A DNA stretch of 64,000 nucleotides. It comes from Scytonema sp045865695 (lineage in GTDB: Bacteria; Cyanobacteriota; Cyanobacteriia; Cyanobacteriales; Nostocaceae). The notes beneath the pieces are model-generated. The model made no database searches, was not told the DNA's origin, and saw only the letters and a program-made list of their open reading frames with translations. The translations under genes were made by a program, and so were the position numbers. The stretch spans positions 46,947 to 110,946 of the forward strand of contig NZ_BAACAP010000234.1 of NCBI RefSeq assembly GCF_045865695.1, given 5' to 3'. Below, piece after piece: positions 53,856 through 63,119 of the stretch; the stretch's first letter is position 1, and the number at the start of each line of letters is the position of its first letter.

Positions 53856-53946
53856 AGTTTGGGCAAATGACAAATGACAAATGACAAACAACCTTTCCTC
53901 TGCTTTTGCCGTCTAAAATTTAAAGTTGAGTGCCTCCTTTATATAC

Positions 53947-54825
53947 ATGACTTTTCCTTATCGTCTACTGGTTTTCAGTACAATAATCGCTAACATTTTT
54001 GGAGCAGTGTCGATCCACTCATACCCATCATTAGCACAGACACAAGGAACGGGTTGCCAAACCCCAGCATTAGAACGCTTTAGGCGTCATACTGTGGTTG
54101 CAGGAGAAACTTTGGCAAGTATAGCTCAACGCTACAATCTCACCCCAACAACTATTATTGCCATGAATCCAGCCTTACAGAACAGCAAGGTGAGTGTTGG
54201 AAGTGAAATTCAAATTCCTCCCTATAACGGAATTGTAGTTGAAGTTCCTCGCGGACAAACTTGGCGACAAATTGCAGCAAGATATAAAATTCGTCCCGAT
54301 GCGCTGTTTGAAGCTAACGGTTGTCAGAAAAATCCTAGAGTTGTGTTTGTTCCGTCCAAGCGATCGCCTGATTCTGTGATAACGGACACTCCAAATTCTA
54401 ATTTAACTCCAAGTAAATTACTCGGTTATCCACTACCGGAACCGGCAAAAGTTCTAGTCTCTTACGGTTGGCAAACAAGTCCTACCAACGGTGACGTATT
54501 TTTTCACAGTGGGATAGATTTGTCAGCAGAAAAAGGAACTCCCGTGCAAGCCATTGGCGATGGCACTGTTGCCTTTGCCAAAGAACAAGGTACTTATGGT
54601 AATTTAGTCATTATTAATCACAGTGGTGGGTTGCAAAGCCGTTATGCCCATCTCGACAGCATCAAAGTTTCTGTAGGTCAGTCTGTGAAAAAAGGAGATT
54701 TAGTGGGGACTGTGGGTACAACTGGAAAACCTACACTCAACCAATCTCACCTTCATTTTGAAGTGCGTTCCAGTTCTTCCTTGGGTTGGAAGGCTCAAGA
54801 TCCCCAAGCGTATTTACAAAGGTAA
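53947..54825 (+). CDS. LysM-M23 peptidase (cell-wall hydrolase)
   Basis: A 292-residue exported protein: a hydrophobic N-terminal signal segment (LLVFSTIIANIFGAVS), one clear LysM domain (HTVVAGETLASIAQRYNL), a second LysM-like stretch (GQTWRQIAARYKI), and a C-terminal M23/LytM domain with HSGIDLSAEKGTPVQA and HLHFEVR zinc ligands. It should bind and cleave peptidoglycan cross-bridges. Start: ATG at 53947, with an upstream TTG at 53926 possible. Divergent from htrA; the two may share stress regulation of the envelope, though not shown. Confidence 0.9.
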   Translation: MTFPYRLLVFSTIIANIFGAVSIHSYPSLAQTQGTGCQTPALERFRRHTVVAGETLASIAQRYNLTPTTIIAMNPALQNSKVSVGSEIQIPPYNGIVVEVPRGQTWRQIAARYKIRPDALFEANGCQKNPRVVFVPSKRSPDSVITDTPNSNLTPSKLLGYPLPEPAKVLVSYGWQTSPTNGDVFFHSGIDLSAEKGTPVQAIGDGTVAFAKEQGTYGNLVIINHSGGLQSRYAHLDSIKVSVGQSVKKGDLVGTVGTTGKPTLNQSHLHFEVRSSSSLGWKAQDPQAYLQR

Positions 54826-54871
54826 TTGCGCCAGAAGCTAAGGGACTTCCAAATAAAAAAATATCTAACTT

Positions 54872-54940
54872 TCTCTTGTGGTGCGGGCGTCTCGCCCGCC
54901 ACTCAGATAGGACGGGCGAGGACGCCCGTTCCACAAAATG
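54872..54940. repeat. REP-like palindrome pair GGGCGTCTCGCCCG / ACGGGCGAGGAC
   Basis: Two adjacent inverted pairs resembling those at 35119-35170 and 27810. It lies between the M23 gene and the HicB gene. Confidence 0.8.
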
Positions 54941-54946
54941 GATAAT

Positions 54947-55129
54947 TTATTTCTTGGATATCCCTAATTCAATTGCATCGGGTTGTAGATAAAGTTCAAT
55001 CGCTTCTTTCACATTTTCCAACGCTTCTTCTTGCGTCTCACCGGCTGAAGTACAACCAGGTAGCTCGGGACACCAAGCAGCCCAATCGTTTGTTTCTGGA
55101 TCTTGTTTAAGGATGACTCGCCATTTCAT
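54947..55129 (-). CDS. Orphan HicB-like antitoxin
   Basis: A 60-residue protein with the HicB pattern: WRVILKQDPETNDWAAWCPELPGCTSAGETQEEALENVKEAIELYL, which forms the partially degraded RNase-H-like fold. In type II HicAB systems it neutralises the HicA ribonuclease; no HicA lies next to it, so it may be an orphan or a single-domain HicB-like protein of unknown role. ATG at 55129 is preferred to the GTG just before it. Confidence 0.8.
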   Translation of the reverse strand: MKWRVILKQDPETNDWAAWCPELPGCTSAGETQEEALENVKEAIELYLQPDAIELGISKK

Positions 55130-55208
55130 CACAAAAAACCTCTGAGTAGAAATGTTTATGAGATACCAGATCTTCGACTTTTTAAAGAAGTCAAAGATCT
55201 AAACCAAA

Positions 55209-56234
55209 TTAAAAGATAACATCAGTTGATTGAATCCGATGCATACCAGCAGCAGCAAACCGTTCAAATGCAGCATTAGCTACTTCCGTATAATCGACTA
55301 CATGAGGAACGACAACAGAGGAAGTACAATCTTCTAGAAGATAAACTTTTTTTGCTAAATTAGGATCTATCTGCTGAATTTCTGTTAATAAGTCCGTAAT
55401 TGTCCAAGCTACACAATGGCTTTTCGCTTGACCAGTAATAATTACAGTATCAAATTTTAATAATTGCTGAACTAAACGAGTATTTTTTTTAGCAATAGGG
55501 TGTTTATCAAAACCTTCTAAAACTTCTGGGCTTAAAACAGAATAATTTTCTGTTAAAGGATTATCACCTTTTAATTCAAATTGAGTCTGACTGTTACGAG
55601 CAACACAATGGAAAAAGATTGCTTCTTCTACAGATGAAACTAAAGCATGCCCGATACCACCTAACATGGAGTGATAAGACCAAACTGTAAGTGGATACTT
55701 ACCGCCTTGACTTAACTGTTGAACGTAGTGATAGGCGTGTTTTTCCAGTAATTCATATTCGTATCCAAGGCTGTAAGCTACTCCAGGGTTAACTTTCCAA
55801 ATTCCTTTCTTTAGATCGGTAGGAGTGATATGAGTAGCAGTAGGGATGGGATGTTCTCCTTCTTGGTTAACCCAGAAAATAGGATGGAAAATTTGCATTG
55901 CCGTGTGAGTGTCCATAGTCGGTATAATTGTTGCGATCGCACCCAAATTCCGATATATAAACTCACACAAACGGATATTATCATCAATAGCTCCCTTCCC
56001 AGATTTGCCACCTACAAATAATTCAAAATTAGGTAGGCAAAAAGTATTTTGCACATCGATTAAAAGTAGGCAAATTCTATTTTTGTCTTCAAAAGCAGGT
56101 TGTATGTTGTGTTTTTTTGACCAATCTCTCGCTTCTTCTGCACGTTGTTGGTAGGGAACTCGCCAGACTTCACTGACTTTTTGTGGATTAAAGTGAGGTG
56201 GAATTGGTAATTGGGTTGAGGTTGAGGTGTTCAT
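55209..56234 (-). CDS. Isochorismatase-family cysteine hydrolase
   Basis: A 341-residue isochorismatase-like hydrolase: the catalytic Asp in LLLIDVQNTF, and the nucleophile Cys in GQAKSHCVAWT. Relatives include nicotinamidases and other amidases, so NAD salvage is conceivable, but the substrate cannot be assigned; the long insert and N-terminal extension make it larger than PncA (about 210). It starts 12 bases downstream of a coiled-coil membrane protein gene on the same strand, indicating probable co-expression. Confidence 0.85.
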   Translation of the reverse strand: MNTSTSTQLPIPPHFNPQKVSEVWRVPYQQRAEEARDWSKKHNIQPAFEDKNRICLLLIDVQNTFCLPNFELFVGGKSGKGAIDDNIRLCEFIYRNLGAIATIIPTMDTHTAMQIFHPIFWVNQEGEHPIPTATHITPTDLKKGIWKVNPGVAYSLGYEYELLEKHAYHYVQQLSQGGKYPLTVWSYHSMLGGIGHALVSSVEEAIFFHCVARNSQTQFELKGDNPLTENYSVLSPEVLEGFDKHPIAKKNTRLVQQLLKFDTVIITGQAKSHCVAWTITDLLTEIQQIDPNLAKKVYLLEDCTSSVVVPHVVDYTEVANAAFERFAAAGMHRIQSTDVIF

Positions 56235-56246
56235 GATTATATTTTT

Positions 56247-57044
56247 TTAGTTTTGAGTACTTGTTACTGTTACATAAGTTGGAACTTTTATGCGATACTT
56301 ACGGGTAGAGCGCTCAAACTCAAGGAAATCCATACCTTGGTCGAAAAGAAATTTATAGCGTTTACTACCTTCAGATTTAACTTCTAGTAACCGTGCGTGG
56401 TCAAAATAGTCTTGACAACGAGAAGATTGAACTTCAATATTTAAAGCGACTCCTAAATTTTCAAGTTTTCTAAAAGCTCTTTTTAATTCTTCTCTACGTA
56501 TGGTAGCAGGTTGATGATTCCGTTTTTCTAAAACTTTAATTTTGATGTTAGAGGATGGTGTTATCCAATTCACCTCTAATATCTCAGCAAGTACCCTTGC
56601 TCCTCTACTATTTAAATAGCGATTGCTATAGGAAACACTTGTAGCGTTACCTAATTTTACAAGATGTTCAAATCCCAACTCTTTTCGTAAATCTACAAGA
56701 GCGAATTCTCGACCATCAGGTTCTAAGGATAAGAAAAAAGCATTTAAACTATCTATTTGTAACGATTGCTGTTCTAAAATTCTGACTCTTTGAATATTGT
56801 TTTCTAACTCTTCATTCAATGTAATAAGAGACGAGTTAAGATGATTTACTCGCTCGCGAGCTTGTGATTCTCTTGTTTCAGATTTCACTAGTTCTGTATT
56901 ATTCCAGTAGCTTTTATATTGGAACCAGTTAGAGAAAGTCGCTGTAGAGCAAGCTACTGATACCGTAATCGTAAACCTGATAATAACACCAACACGTTTT
57001 TGTAGTTTTTGTACAGTTGATAAAAAGTCAAATCTTCGACGCAC
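56247..57044 (-). CDS. Membrane-anchored coiled-coil hypothetical protein
   Basis: A 265-residue protein: basic N-terminus (RRRFDFLSTVQKLQKR), a single hydrophobic helix (VGVIIRFTITVSVACSTATF), then a long coiled coil (ELENNIQRVRILEQQS) and a C-terminal domain rich in charged residues. I do not recognise it. It lies just 12 bases ahead of the cysteine hydrolase, suggesting an operon and perhaps membrane localisation of that enzyme. Confidence 0.65.
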   Translation of the reverse strand: MRRRFDFLSTVQKLQKRVGVIIRFTITVSVACSTATFSNWFQYKSYWNNTELVKSETRESQARERVNHLNSSLITLNEELENNIQRVRILEQQSLQIDSLNAFFLSLEPDGREFALVDLRKELGFEHLVKLGNATSVSYSNRYLNSRGARVLAEILEVNWITPSSNIKIKVLEKRNHQPATIRREELKRAFRKLENLGVALNIEVQSSRCQDYFDHARLLEVKSEGSKRYKFLFDQGMDFLEFERSTRKYRIKVPTYVTVTSTQN

Positions 57045-57323
57045 TGATAATCCTCAAACAATCTCCATGTATACATTTTGTTAGTTTGGGATTCTTGAAG
57101 CTAGGGAGAATTTGCGGATATTAATTTTACTTATTTAAAAATATCAAAAAGTTTGAATATGATTTTTATTTCTTATAGTTCTTTCTAGTCTGAGAAGGTA
57201 CAGATTTATCTGCGTCCATCTGCGTTCATCTGCGGTTAGTTATTTTTTCTTACAACCAATCTTTGATACCATAATCAAATGGCATAAAATCTATTATGTA
57301 AAAGTAGGCAAAAAAGCTAGCAA

Positions 57324-57539
57324 CTATGCAACTTTGACAGGTTCATAATGTAAAACCATCAAATGTTCAGCTTTTAGAGTTAGCATTGCGTAGGTATTTC
57401 CTGAGTTATCACTAAATTCCACCTCAAAAACATTCGGTGCTAATAATTCCACTACAGTACCTACTTGACCTCGATATACACCTTCTTCGGGTAAATCCTC
57501 TAATAAAGCTACAACATCAAGCATTTTAATATCATTCAT
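57324..57539 (-). CDS. DUF4926 small protein
   Basis: A 71-residue protein of the DUF4926 family (LLEDLPEEGVYRGQVGTVVELLAPNVFEVEFSD), widespread in cyanobacteria and often beside DUF6883-like or toxin-like genes. Here no such partner is adjacent, so its role is unknown. It could be an immunity or regulatory protein. The gap to ispG (57540-57912) holds a GTTGGGTTTC palindrome-like motif near 57700 and some repeats. Confidence 0.8.
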   Translation of the reverse strand: MNDIKMLDVVALLEDLPEEGVYRGQVGTVVELLAPNVFEVEFSDNSGNTYAMLTLKAEHLMVLHYEPVKVA

Positions 57540-57912
57540 GCTTGTAATTTCATCTAGTAATAACTCTATTTTAGCGATTCATCTCAAATTTTAAAATATG
57601 TTCTACGAGGCTATTTATAAAGTCAAGGTTAAGTATCTAAATATAATAATATATTGCATGAATTGAGTAACAACACTGAACCTTGAATTAAATTGTTGGG
57701 TTTCGTTCCTCAACCCAACCTACCATGTCTCTCGAATAAGCCATTTATAAAGACAATCTTAAATCCCCAATTCCCAATCGCCAATCACCAATCCCCTAGC
57801 CCCAAAAATTTTTTCTAAATCTGTCACACAATTTGCACCTCCTATGGCAATCTGAAAAGCAGAGTCTTTTGAAATTTGATACCCTCGCTACAAAAGTTAC
57901 TTTTATTAACTT

Positions 57913-59139
57913 ATGCAAACTTTGCCAATAGTTACAGAATCCAACACAGTTGACAGTCAACCAACCTTTGACACCACAATCAAACGGCGTAAAACCCGTC
58001 CTGTAAAAGTTGGCAATGTCACCATCGGTGGTGGCTACCCAGTTGTCGTGCAGTCGATGATTAACGAAGATACCTTAGATATAAATGGTTCTGTCGCCGC
58101 AATTCGTCGCCTGCATGAAATTGGCTGTGAAATCGTGCGCGTTACCGTCCCTAGCATGGCTCATGCTAAAGCACTTTCTGAGATTAAACAAAAGTTAATC
58201 CAGACATATCAGGATGTACCAATTGTTGCTGACGTACATCACAATGGGATGAAAATTGCTCTAGAAGTTGCCCAACATATAGAGAAAGTACGGATCAATC
58301 CGGGGTTATATGTTTTTGAAAAGCCCAACCCCAATAGAACTGAGTACACTCCCAAAGAATTTGACGAAATTGGAGAAAAAATTCGTGAAACCCTCGCACC
58401 ACTGGTAATTTCTCTCCGAGATCAAGGTAAAGCCATGCGAATCGGGGTAAATCACGGTTCTTTAGCTGAGAGAATGCTGTTTACTTATGGCGATACTCCC
58501 GAAGGTATGGTGCAATCAGCCATAGAGTTTATTCGCATTTGTGAATCTTTAGACTTTCATAATATTGTTATCTCCATGAAAGCCTCTCGCGTACCAGTGA
58601 TGGTAGCAGCTTATCGTCTCATGGCAAAGCAGATGGATGAACTGGGTATGGATTATCCCCTTCATTTGGGCGTGACGGAAGCAGGAGACGGAGAATACGG
58701 GCGCATTAAATCAACAGCAGGAATTGCTACACTCCTAGCTGATGGTATTGGCGATACAATCCGCGTATCTCTAACAGAAGCACCAGAAAAAGAAATTCCC
58801 GTCTGCTATAGTATTTTACAAGCTTTGGGATTGCGGAAGACAATGGTGGAGTACGTCGCTTGTCCTTCTTGCGGGCGTACATTGTTTAACTTAGAGGAAG
58901 TTCTCCATCAAGTGCGGGAAGCAACCAAACATTTAACCGGGCTAGACATAGCAGTTATGGGATGTATTGTCAATGGACCCGGAGAAATGGCTGATGCTGA
59001 CTATGGTTATGTCGGTAAGACACCTGGATATATTTCTCTCTATAGAGGGAGAGAAGAAATCAAGAAAGTTCCCGAAGATAAGGGAGTCGAAGAATTGATT
59101 AACTTAATTAAGTCTGATGGACTCTGGGTAGATCCTTAA
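57913..59139 (+). CDS. ispG: 4-hydroxy-3-methylbut-2-enyl diphosphate synthase
   Basis: A 408-residue MEP-pathway enzyme (GcpE) that turns cyclic methylerythritol diphosphate into HMBPP. The N-terminal TIM barrel (VVVQSMINEDTLD, RVTVPSMAHAKAL) precedes a C-terminal iron-sulphur domain with CPSCGRTLF and GCIVNGPGE, which bind a [4Fe-4S] cluster. In cyanobacteria it takes electrons from ferredoxin. The ctp gene follows in the same direction. Together with ispD, two of the MEP genes occur in this window. Confidence 0.97.
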   Translation: MQTLPIVTESNTVDSQPTFDTTIKRRKTRPVKVGNVTIGGGYPVVVQSMINEDTLDINGSVAAIRRLHEIGCEIVRVTVPSMAHAKALSEIKQKLIQTYQDVPIVADVHHNGMKIALEVAQHIEKVRINPGLYVFEKPNPNRTEYTPKEFDEIGEKIRETLAPLVISLRDQGKAMRIGVNHGSLAERMLFTYGDTPEGMVQSAIEFIRICESLDFHNIVISMKASRVPVMVAAYRLMAKQMDELGMDYPLHLGVTEAGDGEYGRIKSTAGIATLLADGIGDTIRVSLTEAPEKEIPVCYSILQALGLRKTMVEYVACPSCGRTLFNLEEVLHQVREATKHLTGLDIAVMGCIVNGPGEMADADYGYVGKTPGYISLYRGREEIKKVPEDKGVEELINLIKSDGLWVDP

Positions 59140-59295
59140 AGTTTTCAACAATTTTTGTACCGGCGATCGCCTCCGTCGCCGGATTACAAAGGATTTTTCT
59201 GAAATAAGCAATTATGTTCACTCTGTACAGAGGAACCCTGTGTTAGATTGAGCATACTGAAATATACAAAATTTTCCGTCTGGCGCAGCTGCATT

Positions 59296-60579
59296 ATGGT
59301 AATTACAAGAAGTGGGCTTGTTTTGGGAGCTACGGCGGTGACATTAGCTACAATTGCTGTCACTAGTCTGGGTATTCACTCGCAGGGACAGGCTTTATTT
59401 AAAGAAAGTCCAAAGGAGTTAGTAGATGAAGTCTGGCAAATTATTCAACGCCAATATGTAGATGGTACTTTCAATCAAGTAGATTGGCAGGCTGTTCGTA
59501 AAGAGTACTTAAACAAGTCCTATACCAATAAGCAAGAAGCTTACAAGTCTATCCGGGAAATGCTGAAGAAGCTAGACGATCCCTACACCCGGTTTATGGA
59601 CCCAGAAGAATTCAAAAATATGCAGGTGGATACCTCTGGAGAACTGACAGGTATTGGTATCCAAATTGGTATGGATGAAAAAACCAAAAAACTGACTGTC
59701 ATTGCCCCAATTGAAGATACACCCGCAGCTAAAGCAGGTATTTTGGCAAAAGATATTATTACCAAAATTAACGGGAAAAGCACGGAGGGTATGGATACTA
59801 ATGAAGCTGTATCCTTAATCCGAGGCGAACCGGGAACATTTGTTAGTTTGACAATTCTGCGGAACAATCAGTCGAAAGAGTTTAAAATTACACGGGCGAA
59901 AATTGAAATCCATCCTGTAGAAGCAAGTACTAAACAAACGCCGGTAGGTAATGTTGGTTATATTCGTCTGAAGCAGTTCAGCGCCAACGCCTCTAAGGAA
60001 ATGCAACAGGCAATTAGAACTTTAGAAAACAAACAAGTCGCTGGGTATATTCTAGATTTACGAAATAATCCCGGTGGATTGCTTTTTTCAAGTGTGGAAA
60101 TTGCTCGGATGTGGTTGAATAACGGCACAATCGTCTCTACTAAGGATCGCTATGCAGAAGTAGAACGAGAAACCGCTAATGGACGTGCTTTAACTAACAA
60201 ACCAATGGTGATTTTGGTTGATAAGGGTTCGGCTAGTGCTAGTGAAATTCTTTCAGGCGCTTTACAAGACAACAAGCGTGCTGTACTAGTTGGCAGTCAA
60301 ACCTTTGGTAAAGGCTTGGTACAATCTGTTCGTCCTCTGGATGATGGGTCGGGAATTGCTGTTACGATCGCTAAGTATTTTACCCCTAGTGGTAAGGATA
60401 TTAATAAGGCAGGAATTCACCCAGATGTGGTTATAGATTTAAATGATAAACAACGACAAGATCTGTGGCTTGGCGAACGTGAAAAAGTAGGAACTCTACA
60501 AGATCCTCAGTTTGCTAAAGCCGTAGAAGTATTGGGTAAGGAAATTGCTCAAAAAGGTAATCCTAGAGCAGGAACTTGA
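59296..60579 (+). CDS. Carboxyl-terminal processing protease (S41, tail-specific)
   Basis: A 427-residue protein from the ATG at 59296; a TTG 48 bases earlier is less likely. A signal or anchor segment (SGLVLGATAVTLATIAVTSLG) is followed by a PDZ domain (TPAAKAGILAKDIITKING) and the S41 core with catalytic Ser in GSASASEI and Lys in TFGKGLVQ. Relatives in Synechocystis are CtpA (which matures photosystem II D1), CtpB and CtpC; I cannot choose between them. Thylakoid lumen or periplasm. About 160 bases downstream of ispG. Confidence 0.93.
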   Translation: MVITRSGLVLGATAVTLATIAVTSLGIHSQGQALFKESPKELVDEVWQIIQRQYVDGTFNQVDWQAVRKEYLNKSYTNKQEAYKSIREMLKKLDDPYTRFMDPEEFKNMQVDTSGELTGIGIQIGMDEKTKKLTVIAPIEDTPAAKAGILAKDIITKINGKSTEGMDTNEAVSLIRGEPGTFVSLTILRNNQSKEFKITRAKIEIHPVEASTKQTPVGNVGYIRLKQFSANASKEMQQAIRTLENKQVAGYILDLRNNPGGLLFSSVEIARMWLNNGTIVSTKDRYAEVERETANGRALTNKPMVILVDKGSASASEILSGALQDNKRAVLVGSQTFGKGLVQSVRPLDDGSGIAVTIAKYFTPSGKDINKAGIHPDVVIDLNDKQRQDLWLGEREKVGTLQDPQFAKAVEVLGKEIAQKGNPRAGT

Positions 60580-60584
60580 AAATT

Positions 60585-60660
60585 ATGAATTATGAATTAT
60601 GAATTATGAATTATGAAAGAGAAAAAAATTCATAATTCATAATTTATAATTCATAATTTC
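60585..60660. repeat. ATGAATT repeats forming a long inverted structure
   Basis: Several GAATTAT units on one side and ATTCATAATTC units on the other, separated by AGAGAAAAAA. Their inverted arrangement could form a stable AU-rich hairpin after the protease gene and may act as its terminator. Confidence 0.75.
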
Positions 60661-60851
60661 TAGATTGGTTGGCATTTCCCCGCTCTAATGAGTCCTACAC
60701 GACGAGCGAGCGCTTCCCCTTGAGATTCAAACGGTCCCCATTTTTCCAGAATTTCTGAATTGTTTTCTTCATCGGCTTGACTATTAGGGATTATTTCGCA
60801 ATTGCCTGTATTACACTTGACTATATACCAAGTTTGTGTATCTTGACTCAT
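60660..60851 (-). CDS. Small conserved-looking hypothetical (63 aa)
   Basis: A 63-residue protein beginning MSQDTQTWYIVKCNTGNCE and ending EALARRVGLIRAGKCQPI. The WYIVKCNTGNCEI and WGPFESQGEALARRVGLIRAG segments suggest a small conserved cyanobacterial protein of unknown function, with two to three cysteines that may bind metal. Convergent with the protease gene. Confidence rests on plausible sequence and a well-placed ATG. Confidence 0.6.
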   Translation of the reverse strand: MSQDTQTWYIVKCNTGNCEIIPNSQADEENNSEILEKWGPFESQGEALARRVGLIRAGKCQPI

Positions 60852-60896
60852 AGTAGCTCTTAAAATTAGGTTAGTAGAGAAATTTTATCCAATATT

Positions 60897-61003
60897 GTAG
60901 TACGGGCATCCTGCCCGTCCTTATTTCAATAGCAAATCTTGTGGTACGGGCAGGATGCCCGTCCTTATTTCAATAGCAGGCAAGATGCCTGCACCACAGG
61001 AAT
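60897..61003. repeat. REP-like palindromes GGGCATCCTGCCCG
   Basis: At least three inverted pairs (ACGGGCATCCTGCCCGT, ACGGGCAGGATGCCCGT and GCAAGATGCCTGC), separated by a repeated CCTTATTTCAATAGCA. Confidence 0.8.
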
Positions 61004-61020
61004 TATAAATTCATCATTCA

Positions 61021-63027
61021 TCATTCATCATTCATAATTCCTAATAGTAGCTTAATGGTAAAAGTAGCGCCTTGTCCGACACCGGGACTGGTAACTTCTA
61101 TTGTTCCATTGTGTAGTTCTACCAAGTGACGAGCGATCGCTAACCCTAACCCCAAGCCATCTCTTTGGCGATCGCCTTTAGCTTGTTGGTAGCGCTCGAA
61201 CACGTAAGGAAGAAAATCCGCACTAATACCGCAACCCGTATCGCTCACCTTAATTTGAGCAGAGCGAGCGACTCGCTCCAACCGCACTTCAATTCTGCCT
61301 CCCTTTGGAGTAAATTTAATAGCATTAGAGAGTAAATTGCCCAAAACTTGCTGTAAGCGCTTAGAATCGCCTGAAATAGCTTCAATAGAAGTGTCAAGTC
61401 TTGATTCTAAGCATAAATTTTTATCGTAAATGAGGGGGTAAGCAGTTTCAAGTGCTACTTGGATAACATCCACCAAATTGACTTCACTGACTTGAAGCTT
61501 CAACTGCCCTTGGATAATACGTGTAATATCCTGCAAATCTTCGAGCAATTTTTCTTGAAACTTAGCACTCTGCTCAATGGATTCCAACCCACGATCGGTC
61601 CCCGCTTCATCTAATTTTAGCTTACGCAACAGTTGAGTCCAACCCAAGATGGCGTTTAAAGGAGTGCGTAAGTCATGAGTAACCATTGCGACAAACTCAT
61701 CTTTAGCACGGTTCGCAGCTTCAGCACGTTCGAGAAGTGTAGCTTGGTGGATAGCTATTCCCACCTGAGTTGCCAATTGTTTGAGTAAATCAATTTCTAC
61801 TTGTTGCCACTGTCGCGGAGCTTCACAGTGATGAGCAATCAGCAATCCCCATAATTCCTCCTTTTTAAGAACGGGAACGACTAAGTTAGCTCTTACTTGA
61901 AACCGCTCGAGTAACTCAACATGACACGGATCGATTCCTGAGTTGTAAATATCCGTTTTTGCAACCACAAGTCCTAGCCGATAGGGTTCAGCCCAAGTAT
62001 CCCGAAAACAGGGATCGAAAATATTAGTTGATAGAATTGGAGTCCACTTAGGGCTGACAGATTCCATAACCACAGTACCGCTTCCGTCAGGTTCCAAGCG
62101 AAAAAGAAGCACGCGATCTGTTTGAAGAAACTGCCGCACTTCATCTACAGTTGTTCTAAAAATTTCTTCAAGCTTGAGAGATTGGCGAATGTGTTGAGCA
62201 ATCTTTGTGACAAGTTGTTCCCTTAACAACTGCTGTTTCAGAGTAATTTCCGCCCGTTTGTACTTGGTAATATCCAGCGCCGCACCTAAAATCTGCTGCA
62301 CCAAACCCTGGGAATTCCTTCTAAATACAGTTTCCTGACTGCAAAACCAACGCCATTCGCCATTGGCGTGTCGCATCCGATATTCAAATTCTACAATCTT
62401 GCCATGTTCAATTAAGTTAAAACATTGAAAATGTTCGGGAATTCGAGCCAAATCTTCAGGATGCATCAACTCCTCAAGTACAGTCTGTCCTTTATCTTGA
62501 ATTTGTTGGGGTGTGTAACCAATAGCTTCAATTGTCTGACGATTAATATAGATATTGTGGCGTTCGATGATATCGTGAACGTATAAAATACCAGGGGTTG
62601 TATTGGTGATTTCTTGAAGTAACTTTTGACTTTCCAGCAAGCGGGAATATTCTACGGCTATATTTAGGGCAAACAGTAGATCGCTCGCCGTCATTTGCTC
62701 CTTTACCAAATAATCCCGCAAGCCCCTCTTCATCGCTTGTAGGACAATAGATTCATTATCTCGTTCGACAAGAGCGATCGCAGGCGGAGCATTTCCTTGT
62801 GTTTGTTGTTGCAGTTGCGCCAGAAATTCTAGCCCATCGAGATCGGGCAACACATAATTTATCAAAATACTATCAGGATTGAACTGCTGACACAACATCA
62901 ATCCTTCTTCGCCCGATTCTGCTTCTAAAATCCTGTAGAGGTGCTCATGGTCTTGAAGTAAGTAACGACGATAAACCTCCCTATCCTCGGCACAAATATC
63001 AATAATTAAAACTGTTCTTTGTTCCAT
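61021..63027 (-). CDS. Receiver-PAS-GAF histidine kinase with altered receiver
   Basis: A 668-residue protein without membrane segments: an N-terminal receiver (about 5-125), a PAS domain (ITNTTPGILYVHDII..; about 140-265), a GAF domain (about 285-435), HisKA with THDLRTPLNAI, and HATPase with LGNLLSNAIKF and DTGCGIS/GLGLAIA. In the receiver the usual phospho-acceptor Asp is Asn57 (ILINYVLPDLDG), although the lysine (YLVKEQ) remains, so it probably cannot be phosphorylated in the normal way. It may bind a ligand or partner through the receiver fold instead. The C-terminus MNDE-stop is part of an ATGAATGATGAATGATGAA repeat. Confidence 0.9.
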   Translation of the reverse strand: MEQRTVLIIDICAEDREVYRRYLLQDHEHLYRILEAESGEEGLMLCQQFNPDSILINYVLPDLDGLEFLAQLQQQTQGNAPPAIALVERDNESIVLQAMKRGLRDYLVKEQMTASDLLFALNIAVEYSRLLESQKLLQEITNTTPGILYVHDIIERHNIYINRQTIEAIGYTPQQIQDKGQTVLEELMHPEDLARIPEHFQCFNLIEHGKIVEFEYRMRHANGEWRWFCSQETVFRRNSQGLVQQILGAALDITKYKRAEITLKQQLLREQLVTKIAQHIRQSLKLEEIFRTTVDEVRQFLQTDRVLLFRLEPDGSGTVVMESVSPKWTPILSTNIFDPCFRDTWAEPYRLGLVVAKTDIYNSGIDPCHVELLERFQVRANLVVPVLKKEELWGLLIAHHCEAPRQWQQVEIDLLKQLATQVGIAIHQATLLERAEAANRAKDEFVAMVTHDLRTPLNAILGWTQLLRKLKLDEAGTDRGLESIEQSAKFQEKLLEDLQDITRIIQGQLKLQVSEVNLVDVIQVALETAYPLIYDKNLCLESRLDTSIEAISGDSKRLQQVLGNLLSNAIKFTPKGGRIEVRLERVARSAQIKVSDTGCGISADFLPYVFERYQQAKGDRQRDGLGLGLAIARHLVELHNGTIEVTSPGVGQGATFTIKLLLGIMNDE

Positions 63028-63119
63028 AATGGCACTCTTTGCTACTTGCTCACCTAGTTACGCAAATAGAACGCTGCTATAATTACTACCATAGAATATT
63101 ATTTAAAAATTAAACACTC

